DNA of 64,000 nt from Cyclobacterium amurskyense (GCF_001050135.1 NZ_CP012040.1:3135001-3199000); one strand, 5' to 3'. Shown: positions 25,478 through 35,400, numbered from the stretch's first letter. Numbers and translations: made by a program. Notes: generated by a model from the sequence alone, not told the origin.

Positions 25478-27209
25478 TTTTAAAATTGCTTTGCAATGCA
25501 TAAGGACCCATTTTTTGAAGACTTTTAGCATCCATATTTTTCTCATAATAGGTGAGGGCTGTATGCGTATCTAAAAATATATGATCTTCACCTATTGTTT
25601 CAATGAGTTGCCATTTTACAAGCACATCTCTGACAGGGCCTTTTGCGCCAATAATATACAGGTCAATGTCATTGTTTCTCCAATCTTTAATCCAGGTTTG
25701 TAAGGTCAGCGCACCCGTACTGTCAAGGCTAGTAACACTTTCCATGTTTAAGAAAATCATTTTTATCGCGTTTGATCTTTCTGCTCTCCATTGGTTAATT
25801 TTCTCATTGATAAAGTCCACATTGGCAAAATAGATTGGGCCATCAATCCTTACAATAATTAGGTCTTGATTTATTTCCAAATCATTGAACCTCTGAATAT
25901 TCCTGAAGTTATTGGTGCCGGGGACTCTGCCTAATTGAGCCATGTGAGGTCTTGAAGCCTTATAAATCACCAACATTAATGAAAGAATCATTCCAGAAAG
26001 AATCCCCAGGACAATGCCCATCGTTAAAGTTACCAGGAAAGTGGCAGTGAACATGTAAAAGTCCTTTCTGTCTTTATGCCAAAGCTCTATAGGGCTTTTC
26101 CAATCCACTATGCCAGAAACAGCAGCGATGATAACGGCAGCCAAAATGGCGTAGGGCAGATAGAAAAAATAGCTGGTAAAAAACACCAAAGTCATCACAA
26201 TTATTCCTGCACTGATAATAGAAGCCAGTGGTGTTTTTGCTCCGGATTGGTCATTTACTGCTGACCTTGAAAGTCCTCCAGTAACAGGGAAACCTCTTAC
26301 CATTGAAGAACTAATATTTGCCATTCCTAAAGCAATAAGTTCTTGGTTTGCATTGATCAGATAGTTTTTATGCCTTGCATTTATGGTTTTGGCAATTGAA
26401 AAACTCTCGGCAAAACCAACCAGAGAAATGGTGATGGCAATAGGGAATAAATTTGTCAAGGTAGTCAATTCAAAAGTTGGTAATGATAAGCCAGGCAAAC
26501 CTTTGGGTACTTCTCCCAATACCATCACACCTTCATCCGTAAGTCCTAAAAATCTTACCAAAACAATACCTAGGATAACGGCAACTAAAGATCCAGGAAT
26601 AGCGGGATGTATTTTCTTTGCAAATTTGATGATTAAAATTCCAGCTAAGCCTATACACATTGTAAGTAAATGAGTTTGGCCAATGGTTGAAGCCAAACCG
26701 ATAAAAATATTTTGGATGTGATTGCTACTAGGAAAGTTCAGTTTTAATAAATGTTTTAATTGACCAAAGCCAATTATAAGGGCAGCAGCAGAAGTGAAGC
26801 CTTTTATTACGGGTTGGGAAAGAAAGTTAACCACAAATCCTAGCCTGAAGAGGCCCATTAAAAATTGAATTATTCCCACCATAAAGGCCAGTGTGATGGT
26901 ATAATAAAAATAAGCTGAGTAGTTTTCTGGACTTAGACTACTGATTCCTGCACCCACAAGTAAAGAAATCATTGCGCCCGGTCCTACAGCCAATTGCCTA
27001 GAACTGCCCAAAATAGCATAAACAAGCAATGGGAGCGTTACAGCGTATAATCCATGAATGGGGTTTAGCCCGGCGAGCATGGCGTAAGCCATCCCTTGGG
27101 GAACAAGCATAATGGCAACAATAAGCCCAGCAGATGTATCCCCTAATAAATTTGACCTTTTATAATTTGGGAGCCATTGTAATATTGCAAAGTGTTTTTT
27201 TAAGTGCAT
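25458..27209 (-). CDS. SulP-family anion transporter with STAS domain
   Basis: A 583-residue inner-membrane protein. The N-terminal signature 'LPNYKRSNLLGDTSAGLIVAIMLVPQGMAYAMLAGL' is followed by about 12-14 hydrophobic segments (to about residue 425), including 'FPVTGGLSRSAVNDQSGAKTPLASI' (about 305-330), a hallmark of SulP. A C-terminal STAS domain (about 445-560) contains 'IVRIDGPIYFANVDFI' and 'SVTSLDSTGALTLQ'. SulP members move sulfate, bicarbonate or other anions, often with H+ or Na+. No sulfate-assimilation or carbonic anhydrase gene is adjacent to help choose. The 3' end lies within a terminator hairpin. Confidence 0.92.
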   Translation of the reverse strand: MHLKKHFAILQWLPNYKRSNLLGDTSAGLIVAIMLVPQGMAYAMLAGLNPIHGLYAVTLPLLVYAILGSSRQLAVGPGAMISLLVGAGISSLSPENYSAYFYYTITLAFMVGIIQFLMGLFRLGFVVNFLSQPVIKGFTSAAALIIGFGQLKHLLKLNFPSSNHIQNIFIGLASTIGQTHLLTMCIGLAGILIIKFAKKIHPAIPGSLVAVILGIVLVRFLGLTDEGVMVLGEVPKGLPGLSLPTFELTTLTNLFPIAITISLVGFAESFSIAKTINARHKNYLINANQELIALGMANISSSMVRGFPVTGGLSRSAVNDQSGAKTPLASIISAGIIVMTLVFFTSYFFYLPYAILAAVIIAAVSGIVDWKSPIELWHKDRKDFYMFTATFLVTLTMGIVLGILSGMILSLMLVIYKASRPHMAQLGRVPGTNNFRNIQRFNDLEINQDLIIVRIDGPIYFANVDFINEKINQWRAERSNAIKMIFLNMESVTSLDSTGALTLQTWIKDWRNNDIDLYIIGAKGPVRDVLVKWQLIETIGEDHIFLDTHTALTYYEKNMDAKSLQKMGPYALQSNFKNKKHRP

Positions 27210-27244
27210 ACTCCTCTGAAAATTCTTGTCAATATTGAAAATCT

Positions 27245-27279
27245 AACTACAAATAGGAATTGATGTCCTATTTGTAGTT
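27245..27279. terminator. Perfect 14-bp hairpin between ppx and the SulP gene
   Basis: aactacaaatagga (27245-27258) and tcctatttgtagtt (27266-27279) are exact complements with a 7-nt loop. On the minus strand it lies 150 bp past the ppx stop and 36 bp before the SulP start, and is followed by a weak T-rich stretch. It may terminate the sdh-ppx transcript or act in the SulP leader; position alone does not decide. Confidence 0.55.
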
Positions 27280-27428
27280 TAATGATGCCCATATCAACTA
27301 TTGTTGCTGAAACAACAGTACAAAAAGTACTTGTTTTCCTCTTTTCTTTGTATCATGAGATTAATATTTTCCAAATTACGCTCTTTTTTTAAAGTGATTT
27401 AGTAATTTTTGTCACCTTTTTAATTGAT

Positions 27429-28961
27429 TCAACCAACCATTAAAACAATTTCTTTTTTTAAATATTTACCTAAAGTATTGGAATACCTCTGGGCTTCCCA
27501 GATTTCAAGATCCATGTTTTCTTCACCAAAAACTTTTATTAGCAACTGGTTTTCATTCTCTTGACAGTAAATGTTTTGTACCCATTGGTTTTTTGTTTTG
27601 TCTAAGCCTATGGCAACCCTTAAGATACCAGCCAAAAGATTGAGTCTCTTTTTTTGATATTTTTCCAGTTTTCTATATTTCTTATGGTTTTTGTTAGGGC
27701 CTTTTTTTCTATGGTACCTAGCCAAGTGACCTAATAGTAGTACCTCGTCATTGGTGAATCCCCTCAGCTGACTGTTATTGATTAAGTATCTCGAATGTTT
27801 GTGATAGTCCTGAAAGGCTACAAATAAACCAATGTCATAGATTAAGGAAGCATAGCTGACCAGTTCTCTTTCATAATTATCAGCTCCATGAAGATGCTTA
27901 AGTTGGTCGAACAATTGTAAAGCAATGCCCAATACATGCTTTTTTTCCGTTAAGTCAGTGTCATATTTTATGGCAAGGCGTAAACAGCTTTTCTCCTTAA
28001 GGTTTTTCCCCTGACTTATTTCTTCAATTTGTAATCCATGCTTTTCTATGTGATTGATAATCATTCCATCCCTTAATGAAGCATCTGAAATGGTTAGTGC
28101 GGAAGCATTAACTTGAGTTAATATTTCAACGAGTAGGAGTGCGCCAAGGTGTATGGCATCCGCCCTGTTGCTACTTATTCCGGGGATTTCTCCACGTTCT
28201 TTGGGACTAGCGTCTAACAAGCGGTCTCGTAGCTTTACAAGGCTCTTAAGTTGAACTGTCTCTGCGTTGACTATTTCAGGGGCAGGGTTGTCGGCCTTTA
28301 CCAAACAGGCTTCTGCTAAAGCACGAATAGTTCCAGAAGTCCCAATTACCCTGTCAAAGCCAGTTTGATTAATTTTAGCTAATACAGAACTAGCGGCCTG
28401 TTTAATGTGAGCTTTGAGTTCTTCTTGCGCTTTATCGTCAATTTTAGTTTGATCTCCTATATAGTCCAGCAAGCGCAAAACGCCCAGTTTCATAGAGTTG
28501 CCATAAAATATTTGGTTTTGATCACCGATGACTGCTTCAGTGCTACCACCACCAATGTCTATGACGAGTATTTTTTCTTTCTTTAAGGCAATAGCTTCTC
28601 TTACAGCAAGAAAAATCAATTTGGCTTCCTCCTTACCAGAGATTAATTGGGGTGAAATTCCTGCTTCATGAATTAATCTGTCCAAAAATTCCCGGCCATT
28701 TTTAGCTTCTCTCGTAGCACTGGTAGCAGATACGATTATGTCATCCACTCCATATTGATCAGCTAATTGTACGTATCTCTGGACCGTAGCAACACCCAGA
28801 TCCATGGCTTCTTTACTGAGTTCTTTATTGGAAAAAACTCCGACACCAAGCTTCACCATGCTTTTTTCCTGCATAAGGATGTCAAAATGGGTTCTAGATT
28901 GAACCTTGACAATGATCATGTGGATACTATTTGTGCCAATATCGATTGCAGCAATATTCAT
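27429..28961 (-). CDS. Ppx/GppA-family phosphatase with HD-like C-terminal domain
   Basis: A 510-residue protein of the exopolyphosphatase/guanosine pentaphosphatase family. The ASKHA N-terminal phosphate loop is AAIDIGTNSIHMIIV (residues 4-18), a second loop is 'ILVIDIGGGSTEAVIG' (about 140-155), and 'DRVIGTSGTIRALAEA' (about 203-218) and 'RADAIHLGALLLVEIL' follow. The C-terminal third (about 315-510) is the helical HD-type domain ('HSRYLINNSQLRGFTNDEVLLLGHLARYHRK'). It cleaves phosphate from polyphosphate or pppGpp; the two activities cannot be separated by sequence. The start is 9 bp after the sdhB stop, so it is probably co-transcribed with sdhAB. Confidence 0.9.
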   Translation of the reverse strand: MNIAAIDIGTNSIHMIIVKVQSRTHFDILMQEKSMVKLGVGVFSNKELSKEAMDLGVATVQRYVQLADQYGVDDIIVSATSATREAKNGREFLDRLIHEAGISPQLISGKEEAKLIFLAVREAIALKKEKILVIDIGGGSTEAVIGDQNQIFYGNSMKLGVLRLLDYIGDQTKIDDKAQEELKAHIKQAASSVLAKINQTGFDRVIGTSGTIRALAEACLVKADNPAPEIVNAETVQLKSLVKLRDRLLDASPKERGEIPGISSNRADAIHLGALLLVEILTQVNASALTISDASLRDGMIINHIEKHGLQIEEISQGKNLKEKSCLRLAIKYDTDLTEKKHVLGIALQLFDQLKHLHGADNYERELVSYASLIYDIGLFVAFQDYHKHSRYLINNSQLRGFTNDEVLLLGHLARYHRKKGPNKNHKKYRKLEKYQKKRLNLLAGILRVAIGLDKTKNQWVQNIYCQENENQLLIKVFGEENMDLEIWEAQRYSNTLGKYLKKEIVLMVG

Positions 28962-28970
28962 AGGTAGCTT

Positions 28971-29699
28971 TTATTTTAGGTAAGACTTGTTCATAAAGGC
29001 AATGTGGCTAATGGAAATTCCTTGAGGACATTCTATCTCACAAGCTCCTGTATTTGAGCAGGCACCAAAACCCAATTCATCCATTTTATTGACCATGTCA
29101 TTTGTTCTTTTTTTATGTTCTAATTCACCTTGCGGGAGCTGTGCCAAATGACTGATTTTAGCTGCAGTGAAAAGAGATGCGCTGGCATTTTTACATGAAG
29201 CTACGCATGCCCCACAACCAATGCATGAGGCAGCATCAAATGCAGCTTCTACGGTGTCACTACTGATCAATGTTTGGTTGGCTTCCGGAGCTTGGCCGGT
29301 ATTTACGCTAATATATCCTCCGGAAATTATGATTTCATCCAATGCACTTCTATCCACTTTTAGGTCCTTTTTAATGGGGAAGGGGCCAGCCCTAAAAGGT
29401 TCTATATAGATGGTTTCACCATCTTGAAAAGAACGCATATGTAGCTGGCAAGTGCTGGTATGACCTCTTGGACCATGCGCCCTACCATTGATAAATAATC
29501 CACATTGTCCACATATGCCTTCCCTACAATCAGAATCAAATGAAATAGGGCTTTGTCCGCTAAGGGTTAAGTTTTCATTGAGCTGGTCCAACATCTCTAA
29601 AAAGGACATGTCGGGAGAAATGTCTTTAACGGCATAAGCCATCATTTTACCCTTCACTGAACCCTGTTCTTGTCTCCATATTTTAAGTTTGAAATCCAT
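28971..29699 (-). CDS. sdhB: Succinate dehydrogenase / fumarate reductase iron-sulfur subunit
   Basis: A 242-residue protein with all three cluster motifs. [2Fe-2S] ligands are in CREGICGQCG (about residues 58-67), [4Fe-4S] ligands in CIGCGACVASC (about 139-149), and [3Fe-4S]-type ligands in 'CSNTGACEIECPQGI' (about 213-227). It passes electrons from the flavoprotein to the membrane quinone site at the cytoplasmic face. The ATG shares one base with the sdhA stop, indicating tight coupling. It belongs to the Bacteroidota fumarate-reductase-like (type B) group by appearance. The cytochrome b partner gene is not adjacent. Confidence 0.95.
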   Translation of the reverse strand: MDFKLKIWRQEQGSVKGKMMAYAVKDISPDMSFLEMLDQLNENLTLSGQSPISFDSDCREGICGQCGLFINGRAHGPRGHTSTCQLHMRSFQDGETIYIEPFRAGPFPIKKDLKVDRSALDEIIISGGYISVNTGQAPEANQTLISSDTVEAAFDAASCIGCGACVASCKNASASLFTAAKISHLAQLPQGELEHKKRTNDMVNKMDELGFGACSNTGACEIECPQGISISHIAFMNKSYLK

Positions 29700-31633
29700 T
29701 ATTTATAGCTCCTTTCAGTAGGTTTTGTAAATTCAAAGTTTAGCATTTCTTTAATCAAGAGTGGGACATTGTCTGATTTTTTCCAGCAGGATATGAATTT
29801 AAATTCCTCGTCGTTTCGAATAGCTTCTCCGTCATTGGTTTGGAATTCCGTTCTGAAATGTGCGCCACAAGACTCCTCCCTGCTGAGGGCATCGATGCAC
29901 ATAAGTTCACCTATTTCAAGGTAGTCCACTACTCGTCCTGCTTTTTCTAGTTCTTCGTTTATACCATTGATTTTTGAAGGGATCTTAAGGTCATTATAGA
30001 ATGAAGCTTTTAAATTTCTGATCGCCTCAATTGCAATAATTAAACCTTTTTCATTTCGACTTAACCCACATTTGTCATACAGGATTTTCCCTAGTTCCCG
30101 GTGAAAGTAATCCACTGTTTTACTGCCATTTATTTTGCCTAATTCCTCCAACTGCTTGGTGACCTGTTGCTCACATTCTATGAAAGCTGGATCTTCTTTG
30201 TTTATAGCTTCGGGGTTTCCAGATTGGGCTAGGTAATGAGGGAGGGTTTGAGGTAGGATATAGTAACCGTCTACGCAGGCTTGAAGTAGAGAATTGGCGC
30301 CTAGGCGGTTGGCTCCATGGTCTGAGAAATTGGCTTCACCTATGGCGAAAAGCCCAGGGATATTGGTACTAAGTTCGTAATCTACCCAAAGGCCTCCCAT
30401 GGAAAAATGAGCAGCTGGAGAAATCTTCATTGGTTCATTATAGGCATTAATACCAGTGATCTTCTGATACATATCAAATAGATTACCGTACTTTTTGGCA
30501 ATAGTTGCTTTCCCTTGATTGGCCAAGGCATCTTTAAAATCTAAGTAAACTGCGTTTTTCAAAGGTCCTACTCCATGGCCTGCGTCTATCCTCTCTTTTG
30601 CTGCACGGGAAGCGATGTCTCTAGGTGCTAAGTTGCCATAGGAAGGGTATTTCTTTTCTAGGTAATAATCTCTTTCCTCTTCAGGGATATCTTCAGGTTT
30701 TCGATTGTCATTTCTTGTCAATGGAACCCATATCCTGCCATCGTTGCGTAGGGATTCTGACATAAGGGTAAGCTTAGATTGATAGGCACCTGATTGGGGA
30801 AGGCAGGTAGGGTGAATTTGCGTCCAGCTGGGACATGCCATCCAGGCTCCTTTTTTATGTGCTCTCCATATTGCCGAACCATTGCAACCCATGGCGAGGG
30901 TAGATAAATAATAAATTTTACCGAATCCACCTGTGGCTAAAACCACAGCATTGGCCGTGTGTCTAGTGATTTTTCCGGTGTCAAGATTTCTGGCTATGAT
31001 ACCTTTTGCTACTCCATTTATTAATACCAGGTCCAACATTTCATGTCTGGTATAGGTGGTTATTTTTTTTGCCTTTACCTGACGCATCAACGCCTGGTAA
31101 GTACCTAAAAGCAATTGCTGTCCAGTTTGCCCCCTGGCATAAAAGGTTCGGCTTACCTGGACTCCTCCAAAAGAGCGATTGCTTAAATACCCACTGTATT
31201 CCCTAGCAAAAGGAACCCCTTGTGCCACAGCCTGATCGATTAAACTTGCAGAGCATTCAGCTAGCCTAAATACATTTGCCTCTCGTGCCCTAAAATCCCC
31301 TCCTTTGAGCGTGTCATAAAACATCCGATGTACACTGTCACCATCGTTTTTGTAGTTCTTCATTGCATTCACTCCACCTTGGGCGGCAACTGAATGGGCT
31401 CTTCTGGGAGAGTCTTGAAAACAAAACACGGAAACATTATAACCTAATTCAGCAAGAGAAGCTGCTGCAGAAGCTCCGGACAGTCCAGTGCCGACAATAA
31501 TGACATGGTATTTATTCCGGTTATTAGGGCTGATAAGTTTTGCTTGGTTTTTAAAATTAGACCATTTGTCCCTCAGGTCACCTTGAGGGATTTTTGATTT
31601 GGGAATTTGTTTACTATCAGTACTGAAATACAT
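29699..31633 (-). CDS. sdhA: Succinate dehydrogenase / fumarate reductase flavoprotein subunit
   Basis: A 644-residue flavoprotein. The FAD-binding VIIVGTGLSGASAAASLAEL is at residues 44-63. The covalent FAD histidine is H80 in RRAHSVAAQGGVNA. Active-site blocks are 'QIHPTCLPQSG' and 'ESLRNDGRIWVP', and the second FAD block is 'GLFAIGEANFSDHGANRLGANSLL'. It oxidises succinate to fumarate in the citric acid cycle, or the reverse. In most Bacteroidota the order is sdhC-sdhA-sdhB, but the 448 bp upstream of this gene contain no cytochrome-like frame. The complex therefore either uses an anchor encoded elsewhere or this is a second, anchor-less copy. Confidence 0.95.
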   Translation of the reverse strand: MYFSTDSKQIPKSKIPQGDLRDKWSNFKNQAKLISPNNRNKYHVIIVGTGLSGASAAASLAELGYNVSVFCFQDSPRRAHSVAAQGGVNAMKNYKNDGDSVHRMFYDTLKGGDFRAREANVFRLAECSASLIDQAVAQGVPFAREYSGYLSNRSFGGVQVSRTFYARGQTGQQLLLGTYQALMRQVKAKKITTYTRHEMLDLVLINGVAKGIIARNLDTGKITRHTANAVVLATGGFGKIYYLSTLAMGCNGSAIWRAHKKGAWMACPSWTQIHPTCLPQSGAYQSKLTLMSESLRNDGRIWVPLTRNDNRKPEDIPEEERDYYLEKKYPSYGNLAPRDIASRAAKERIDAGHGVGPLKNAVYLDFKDALANQGKATIAKKYGNLFDMYQKITGINAYNEPMKISPAAHFSMGGLWVDYELSTNIPGLFAIGEANFSDHGANRLGANSLLQACVDGYYILPQTLPHYLAQSGNPEAINKEDPAFIECEQQVTKQLEELGKINGSKTVDYFHRELGKILYDKCGLSRNEKGLIIAIEAIRNLKASFYNDLKIPSKINGINEELEKAGRVVDYLEIGELMCIDALSREESCGAHFRTEFQTNDGEAIRNDEEFKFISCWKKSDNVPLLIKEMLNFEFTKPTERSYK

Positions 31634-32081
31634 GCTTGAAAAATTAGATTTCTACTTCTACTAGTTAATAATAACAATTTTATACTTTGTTCTGATGAAT
31701 TTTGTCCTTTAATAATGATATTAAATTCAAAGTGTGACATAAGTCACGATTTTAAATAATATAACAAGGTATTCTTGTATAGAAAAACCTGGTATATGAC
31801 TTGAGTTTCTTTTGGAACAAACCAATTTGAAAAAAATAAGGTTATAAAACTGTCTGCTAAATTTGGGCCCTTGGCTTTTTGTCCAGGGTAATGCAAAAGG
31901 ATTTCCCGAATCAATACAGCAAGTGATCTTACCACATAATTTATTGTCTTTTACCTAATCGGGTTTAACCAAGAGAATGCAAAGAGCTTTGTGAATCAGA
32001 CAGGGAGTGTTTTTATCAGCTTATAGATAGGTTTTGCCTGTTTCAGGTTAAACGATGCGGTAAAGTTTTGAAACTTAGTAA
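31634..32081. other. Gap upstream of sdhA, no sdhC
   Basis: 448 bp between divergent genes. All frames were considered for a di-haem cytochrome b (about 220 residues); none fits, and the longest frame (63 codons) has no membrane pattern. At 31951-31968 ttacctaatcgggtttaa resembles the right end of the intergenic repeat family, perhaps a decayed end, without a matching left end. Confidence 0.45.
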
Positions 32082-32954
32082 ATGGAGAAGTATATAAAAT
32101 TAATTGGAGATGCCTACTATGGTTATTTTAATTACCTAGTCAATGAGATCATGTACCCATCCTGGAGCAATTATTTCTGGTGGTTGGTAGGACTTTCATT
32201 GGTGGTGTGGTTACTGGAATTGTTGTTTCCCTGGAGAAAAGAGCAAGCAGCCTTGAGAAAGGATTTCTGGCTGGATGGCTTTTATATGTTTTTCAATTTC
32301 TTTTTATTTTCATTGATCGCATTTAATGCAATTTCTATGGTGGCAGTGGAGGCTTTCAATGAGTTCCTTGGCCTTTTTGGAATTGAAAATGTTGTGGCCA
32401 TAGAAATTGATACCTGGCCTTCTTGGGCGCAGTTTTTGACATTATTTCTGGTTGCCGATTTTATTCAATGGAATGTACATCGTCTTCTTCATAGGGTTCC
32501 TGCGTTTTGGGAATTTCATAAAGTTCATCACTCTGTTGAAGAAATGGGCTTTGCTGCCCATTTGAGGTTTCATTGGATGGAGACCATTCTGTACAAAACA
32601 GCTCAATATCTTCCTTTAGCAATGATAGGCTTTGGGTTAACAGATTTTTTTATTGTGCATATTTTTGCTACAGCCATAGGACATTTAAATCATGCCAACC
32701 TTAGGATAACCTATGGCCCTCTCAAATACTTGTTCAACAATCCCATCATGCATATCTGGCACCACGCAAAAGAACTTCCTGAAGGACGTTATGGGGTCAA
32801 CTACGGGCTTACGCTAAGTATTTGGGATTATTTATTTGGAACGGCTTATATTCCTCATGAAGGCAGGGATATACCTCTAGGTTTTGATGGGGTGGAAAAA
32901 TTCCCTAAAACTTTTTGGCAACAAATTAGCTATCCTTTTACCAAGAATAAGTAG
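32082..32954 (+). CDS. Fatty acid hydroxylase / sterol desaturase family membrane protein
   Basis: A 290-residue integral membrane di-iron oxidase-like protein. The three histidine clusters are present: H133RLLH137, H146KVHH150 and, after the last membrane region, H224IWHH228. Hydrophobic segments are at about 30-50, 68-90, 115-130 and 175-200. It ends with the family-typical 'NYGLTLSIWDYLFGTAYIP'. Members hydroxylate or desaturate lipids, sterols, hopanoids or carotenoids. The product here cannot be assigned; it has no biosynthetic neighbours in the window and looks monocistronic. No terminator was recognised after it. Confidence 0.88.
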   Translation: MEKYIKLIGDAYYGYFNYLVNEIMYPSWSNYFWWLVGLSLVVWLLELLFPWRKEQAALRKDFWLDGFYMFFNFFLFSLIAFNAISMVAVEAFNEFLGLFGIENVVAIEIDTWPSWAQFLTLFLVADFIQWNVHRLLHRVPAFWEFHKVHHSVEEMGFAAHLRFHWMETILYKTAQYLPLAMIGFGLTDFFIVHIFATAIGHLNHANLRITYGPLKYLFNNPIMHIWHHAKELPEGRYGVNYGLTLSIWDYLFGTAYIPHEGRDIPLGFDGVEKFPKTFWQQISYPFTKNK

Positions 32955-33140
32955 GGGAATAGAGGCTTATAGTTCTAAGAATTTTTGTGGTAAAACTGCT
33001 GTGATTTAGCAGGGATTCTACATAGTTAAGCTTCAATCGGACTTGTCGATTATTTCAAGTCTCTTAAATAAATGTTTTTCAAACGAATCATTGCTTCAAC
33101 ATAATAATAGTCTGCATATATGGCTTGATCTAACCCTTCA

Positions 33141-33476
33141 TTGTCAGAGTTGCAAATTGACGAAATTGCAAATCAAAAGACGATAGAGTTGGAAAAGACA
33201 ACACCACATTTGGTTACTTGGCAGGACTGGAGTTGGCCTCGTGTCGTCGGAGACTATTGCAAATTTATTGGTTATGGTTCTCGACCATTTTATAACTCTT
33301 TGGCGACAAAAGCTACAGGCGAACAACTTTTCAAAAACTCATTTTATTTTAACTTAATGGACGACTCTGATATTTATGGGCCGCTAATAACAACGGATTA
33401 CCAAAACTATATAATCTTTCTTTTCAATACTTTGGCATTGAATTCCACCACCGTCATATTCCACCCTGCGGTATAA
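33141..33476 (+). pseudogene. Possible remnant of a CbrC/UPF0167-like protein
   Basis: A 111-codon frame opening at TTG with an in-frame stop just upstream (33126-33128). The segment 'TPHLVTWQDWSWPRVVGDYCKFIGYG' resembles the central 'TP...WQ..W..H..D.C.F.G' block of CbrC/UPF0167 proteins. The cysteine-rich N-terminal part of that family is missing and the C-terminus does not continue the family pattern. I therefore read it as a truncated, probably dead gene, with low confidence. It could also be an unrelated small protein. It lies between the hydroxylase and the lipoprotein pair in a stretch without other genes. Confidence 0.35.
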
Positions 33477-33540
33477 TTAAGACCAGTTACTTTTTATAAC
33501 TTACCCTAGTAAGAAATACCATCTCGCTTTGTGATTTGGA

Positions 33541-35400
33541 TTAATCTCCCTCTAGATAAGTTATAATTTGGGTATATGGAAGCATGGCCTTTATTTTTTC
33601 TTCCTCGCTGGGTGGATAATTATTTCCATTGATTTCGAGGTGCTTAAGCGTGTCGGCGAGCTTATAAAAGGTGTCTGGGAATTTGGTGATTCTGTTTCTT
33701 CCCAAGGCTAGCATGGTTAGACTAGAGAGGTCTCCTATGGAAGCTGGGATTTCAGTCAAGTGATTATAAACCAATCTGATGCTCTTAAGCTTACTCAGTT
33801 GTCCAATACTTTCAGGAAGTTCTTTAATTTTACAATCATTAGCACGGAATGCTTCCAAATTTCTAAGCCCTCCAAAGCTTTGGGGTAAGTAATCTATTTC
33901 ACCGGATAGTGTGAGGGACTTCAAGCTACTAAGATTTCCTAAGCTTTCTGGAAGTGTGGTGAGTTTTAGTGTCAAACTGAGTCTTTCTAACTGTCTAAGG
34001 TCCCCGAAATTTTGAGGAATCTCTCTTAACCCAGAAGTGTTTTTCACGGTGAAATCCTTTAGATTAATAAGGTTTGAAAAGCTCTCTGGGAGTCTCTGAT
34101 AGTCTCCAGTAAGCCAAAGGGTATGAAGTTGGGTGAGTTTGCCGAAATCTTCTGGTAAAATTACATTTGGACCATTAACCCTAAAGTAGCAAAATTCCAA
34201 AGCTGACAATTCGGAAAAAGAATTGGGGATACTTTTGGACAAGTATGGTCCTCTGAAGGTTCTGAGATTCTTAAGGTTTCCAATGTTTTCAGGGAGTTTT
34301 TCAATAGTGTTAAGGTCTAAGTCGACATAATCCAAACTGGTCAATTCCCCGAAACTCTCAGGTAAATGTGTAACACCTGAATTGACTAAATCCAAAAATT
34401 TCAATTTTTTAAGATTTCCAAAGCTCTCAGGTATTCTTCCCAAATCGGGAACAGTACTGATAATGAGGGTGTCCAATTCTTGGAGATTCCCGATGTCCTC
34501 AGGCAGGTTTTGAATTCTATTATGAGAAAGGAGAAGGTAGGTGAGTTGTTGATAGCTTTTAGTAATCACTTCAGGGAATTTATTGATTGGGTTTCCAGGA
34601 AGGATAAGCCTTTTCAGATGCTTTAATGCCTGCAATTCAGGAAACAGCTCCAAATTCGCAAACTTCGAAGCTCTTCTATCCCCTAACATGGCTATTTCAA
34701 TAACGTCTCCATTTTCATTTTCTTTGTAGTAGTAGTGATTGTTCAAAATACCAAGTTCCTGCAAAGCCTCTTTTTGGTGGTATTCTCCCGGAATGAAATC
34801 CAAAGTATCTGAAGCCGACACACTGCCATACCATGTGGTCCAAACGATTTGTATAGGTGTCTTTTCTAATGCGTATACCCTTATATCCGGATATTCATCT
34901 TGTGGCTTATATGTTCCAGTGCTAAAGCCTTGAATGTGATGATAATCTCCAATAATGGACCACTTCCCTCGATCGTATTCTACTCCTGATACTTCTATCC
35001 TTGTTCGATAAAAATCAGCTCTGGACTCGGTAATTTGGGTTTTAAGCGGGACAAAAGAAACGTTTACCGTATCTTCAGTTTTCTTATCGTCTTTCAATAA
35101 TTCCCACAAAAGGTGGTATTCCTCTCCGGGCAAGCCATTGAAAATAGCTTTTGGATCGGATTGATCAGAAAAGTAAACTTTATCATCCACTAATCCACTC
35201 AGAATGCTCCATTTTCCCTGCTCTTTGGGTTGCAATGAATCAGCATCCAGCTTAACCCAAAAATTGGACGAATTCAGGATATCCTCACCTCCCTGAGTAG
35301 GTGGAAAAGGAAGGTCGGGACGCGGAGTTTCTTCGACTTCCTGACAGGACCAAAGAGCCACTGCCAAAAGGATAAGCAAACCAAAAGATTTCATTCTCAT
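33541..35400 (-). CDS. Leucine-rich repeat lipoprotein
   Basis: A 619-residue lipoprotein (signal MRMKSFGLLILLAVALWSC, lipobox cysteine 19) with a proline-rich linker after it. Residues about 40-230 form a beta-rich N-terminal region without a clear family. From about 245 to 600 there are some 15 leucine-rich repeats of about 23 residues in the bacterial 'LPESFGNLxxLxxLxLxxNxI' style, for example 'LPESFGELTSLDYVDLDLN' and 'IPASIGDLSSLTMLALGRN'. It is probably displayed on the outer membrane and binds a protein or glycan. It is 31 bp downstream of another lipoprotein gene on the same strand, and the two are likely co-transcribed. Confidence 0.85.
   Translation of the reverse strand: MRMKSFGLLILLAVALWSCQEVEETPRPDLPFPPTQGGEDILNSSNFWVKLDADSLQPKEQGKWSILSGLVDDKVYFSDQSDPKAIFNGLPGEEYHLLWELLKDDKKTEDTVNVSFVPLKTQITESRADFYRTRIEVSGVEYDRGKWSIIGDYHHIQGFSTGTYKPQDEYPDIRVYALEKTPIQIVWTTWYGSVSASDTLDFIPGEYHQKEALQELGILNNHYYYKENENGDVIEIAMLGDRRASKFANLELFPELQALKHLKRLILPGNPINKFPEVITKSYQQLTYLLLSHNRIQNLPEDIGNLQELDTLIISTVPDLGRIPESFGNLKKLKFLDLVNSGVTHLPESFGELTSLDYVDLDLNTIEKLPENIGNLKNLRTFRGPYLSKSIPNSFSELSALEFCYFRVNGPNVILPEDFGKLTQLHTLWLTGDYQRLPESFSNLINLKDFTVKNTSGLREIPQNFGDLRQLERLSLTLKLTTLPESLGNLSSLKSLTLSGEIDYLPQSFGGLRNLEAFRANDCKIKELPESIGQLSKLKSIRLVYNHLTEIPASIGDLSSLTMLALGRNRITKFPDTFYKLADTLKHLEINGNNYPPSEEEKIKAMLPYTQIITYLEGD

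Noticed and set aside
31744..31935. 63-codon minus-strand frame upstream of sdhA as a possible SdhC
   Set aside because: Far too short for a cytochrome b subunit, with no haem-ligand histidine pattern and no run of membrane helices.
31951..31968. Possible further copy of the intergenic repeat
   Set aside because: Only the right-end motif is present; no left end or inner hairpins within 300 bp, so it is noted in the gap entry but not called as a copy.
33144..33326. Minus-strand frame opposite the 33141 remnant
   Set aside because: No domain-like pattern; the plus-strand frame has the better, though weak, family resemblance.
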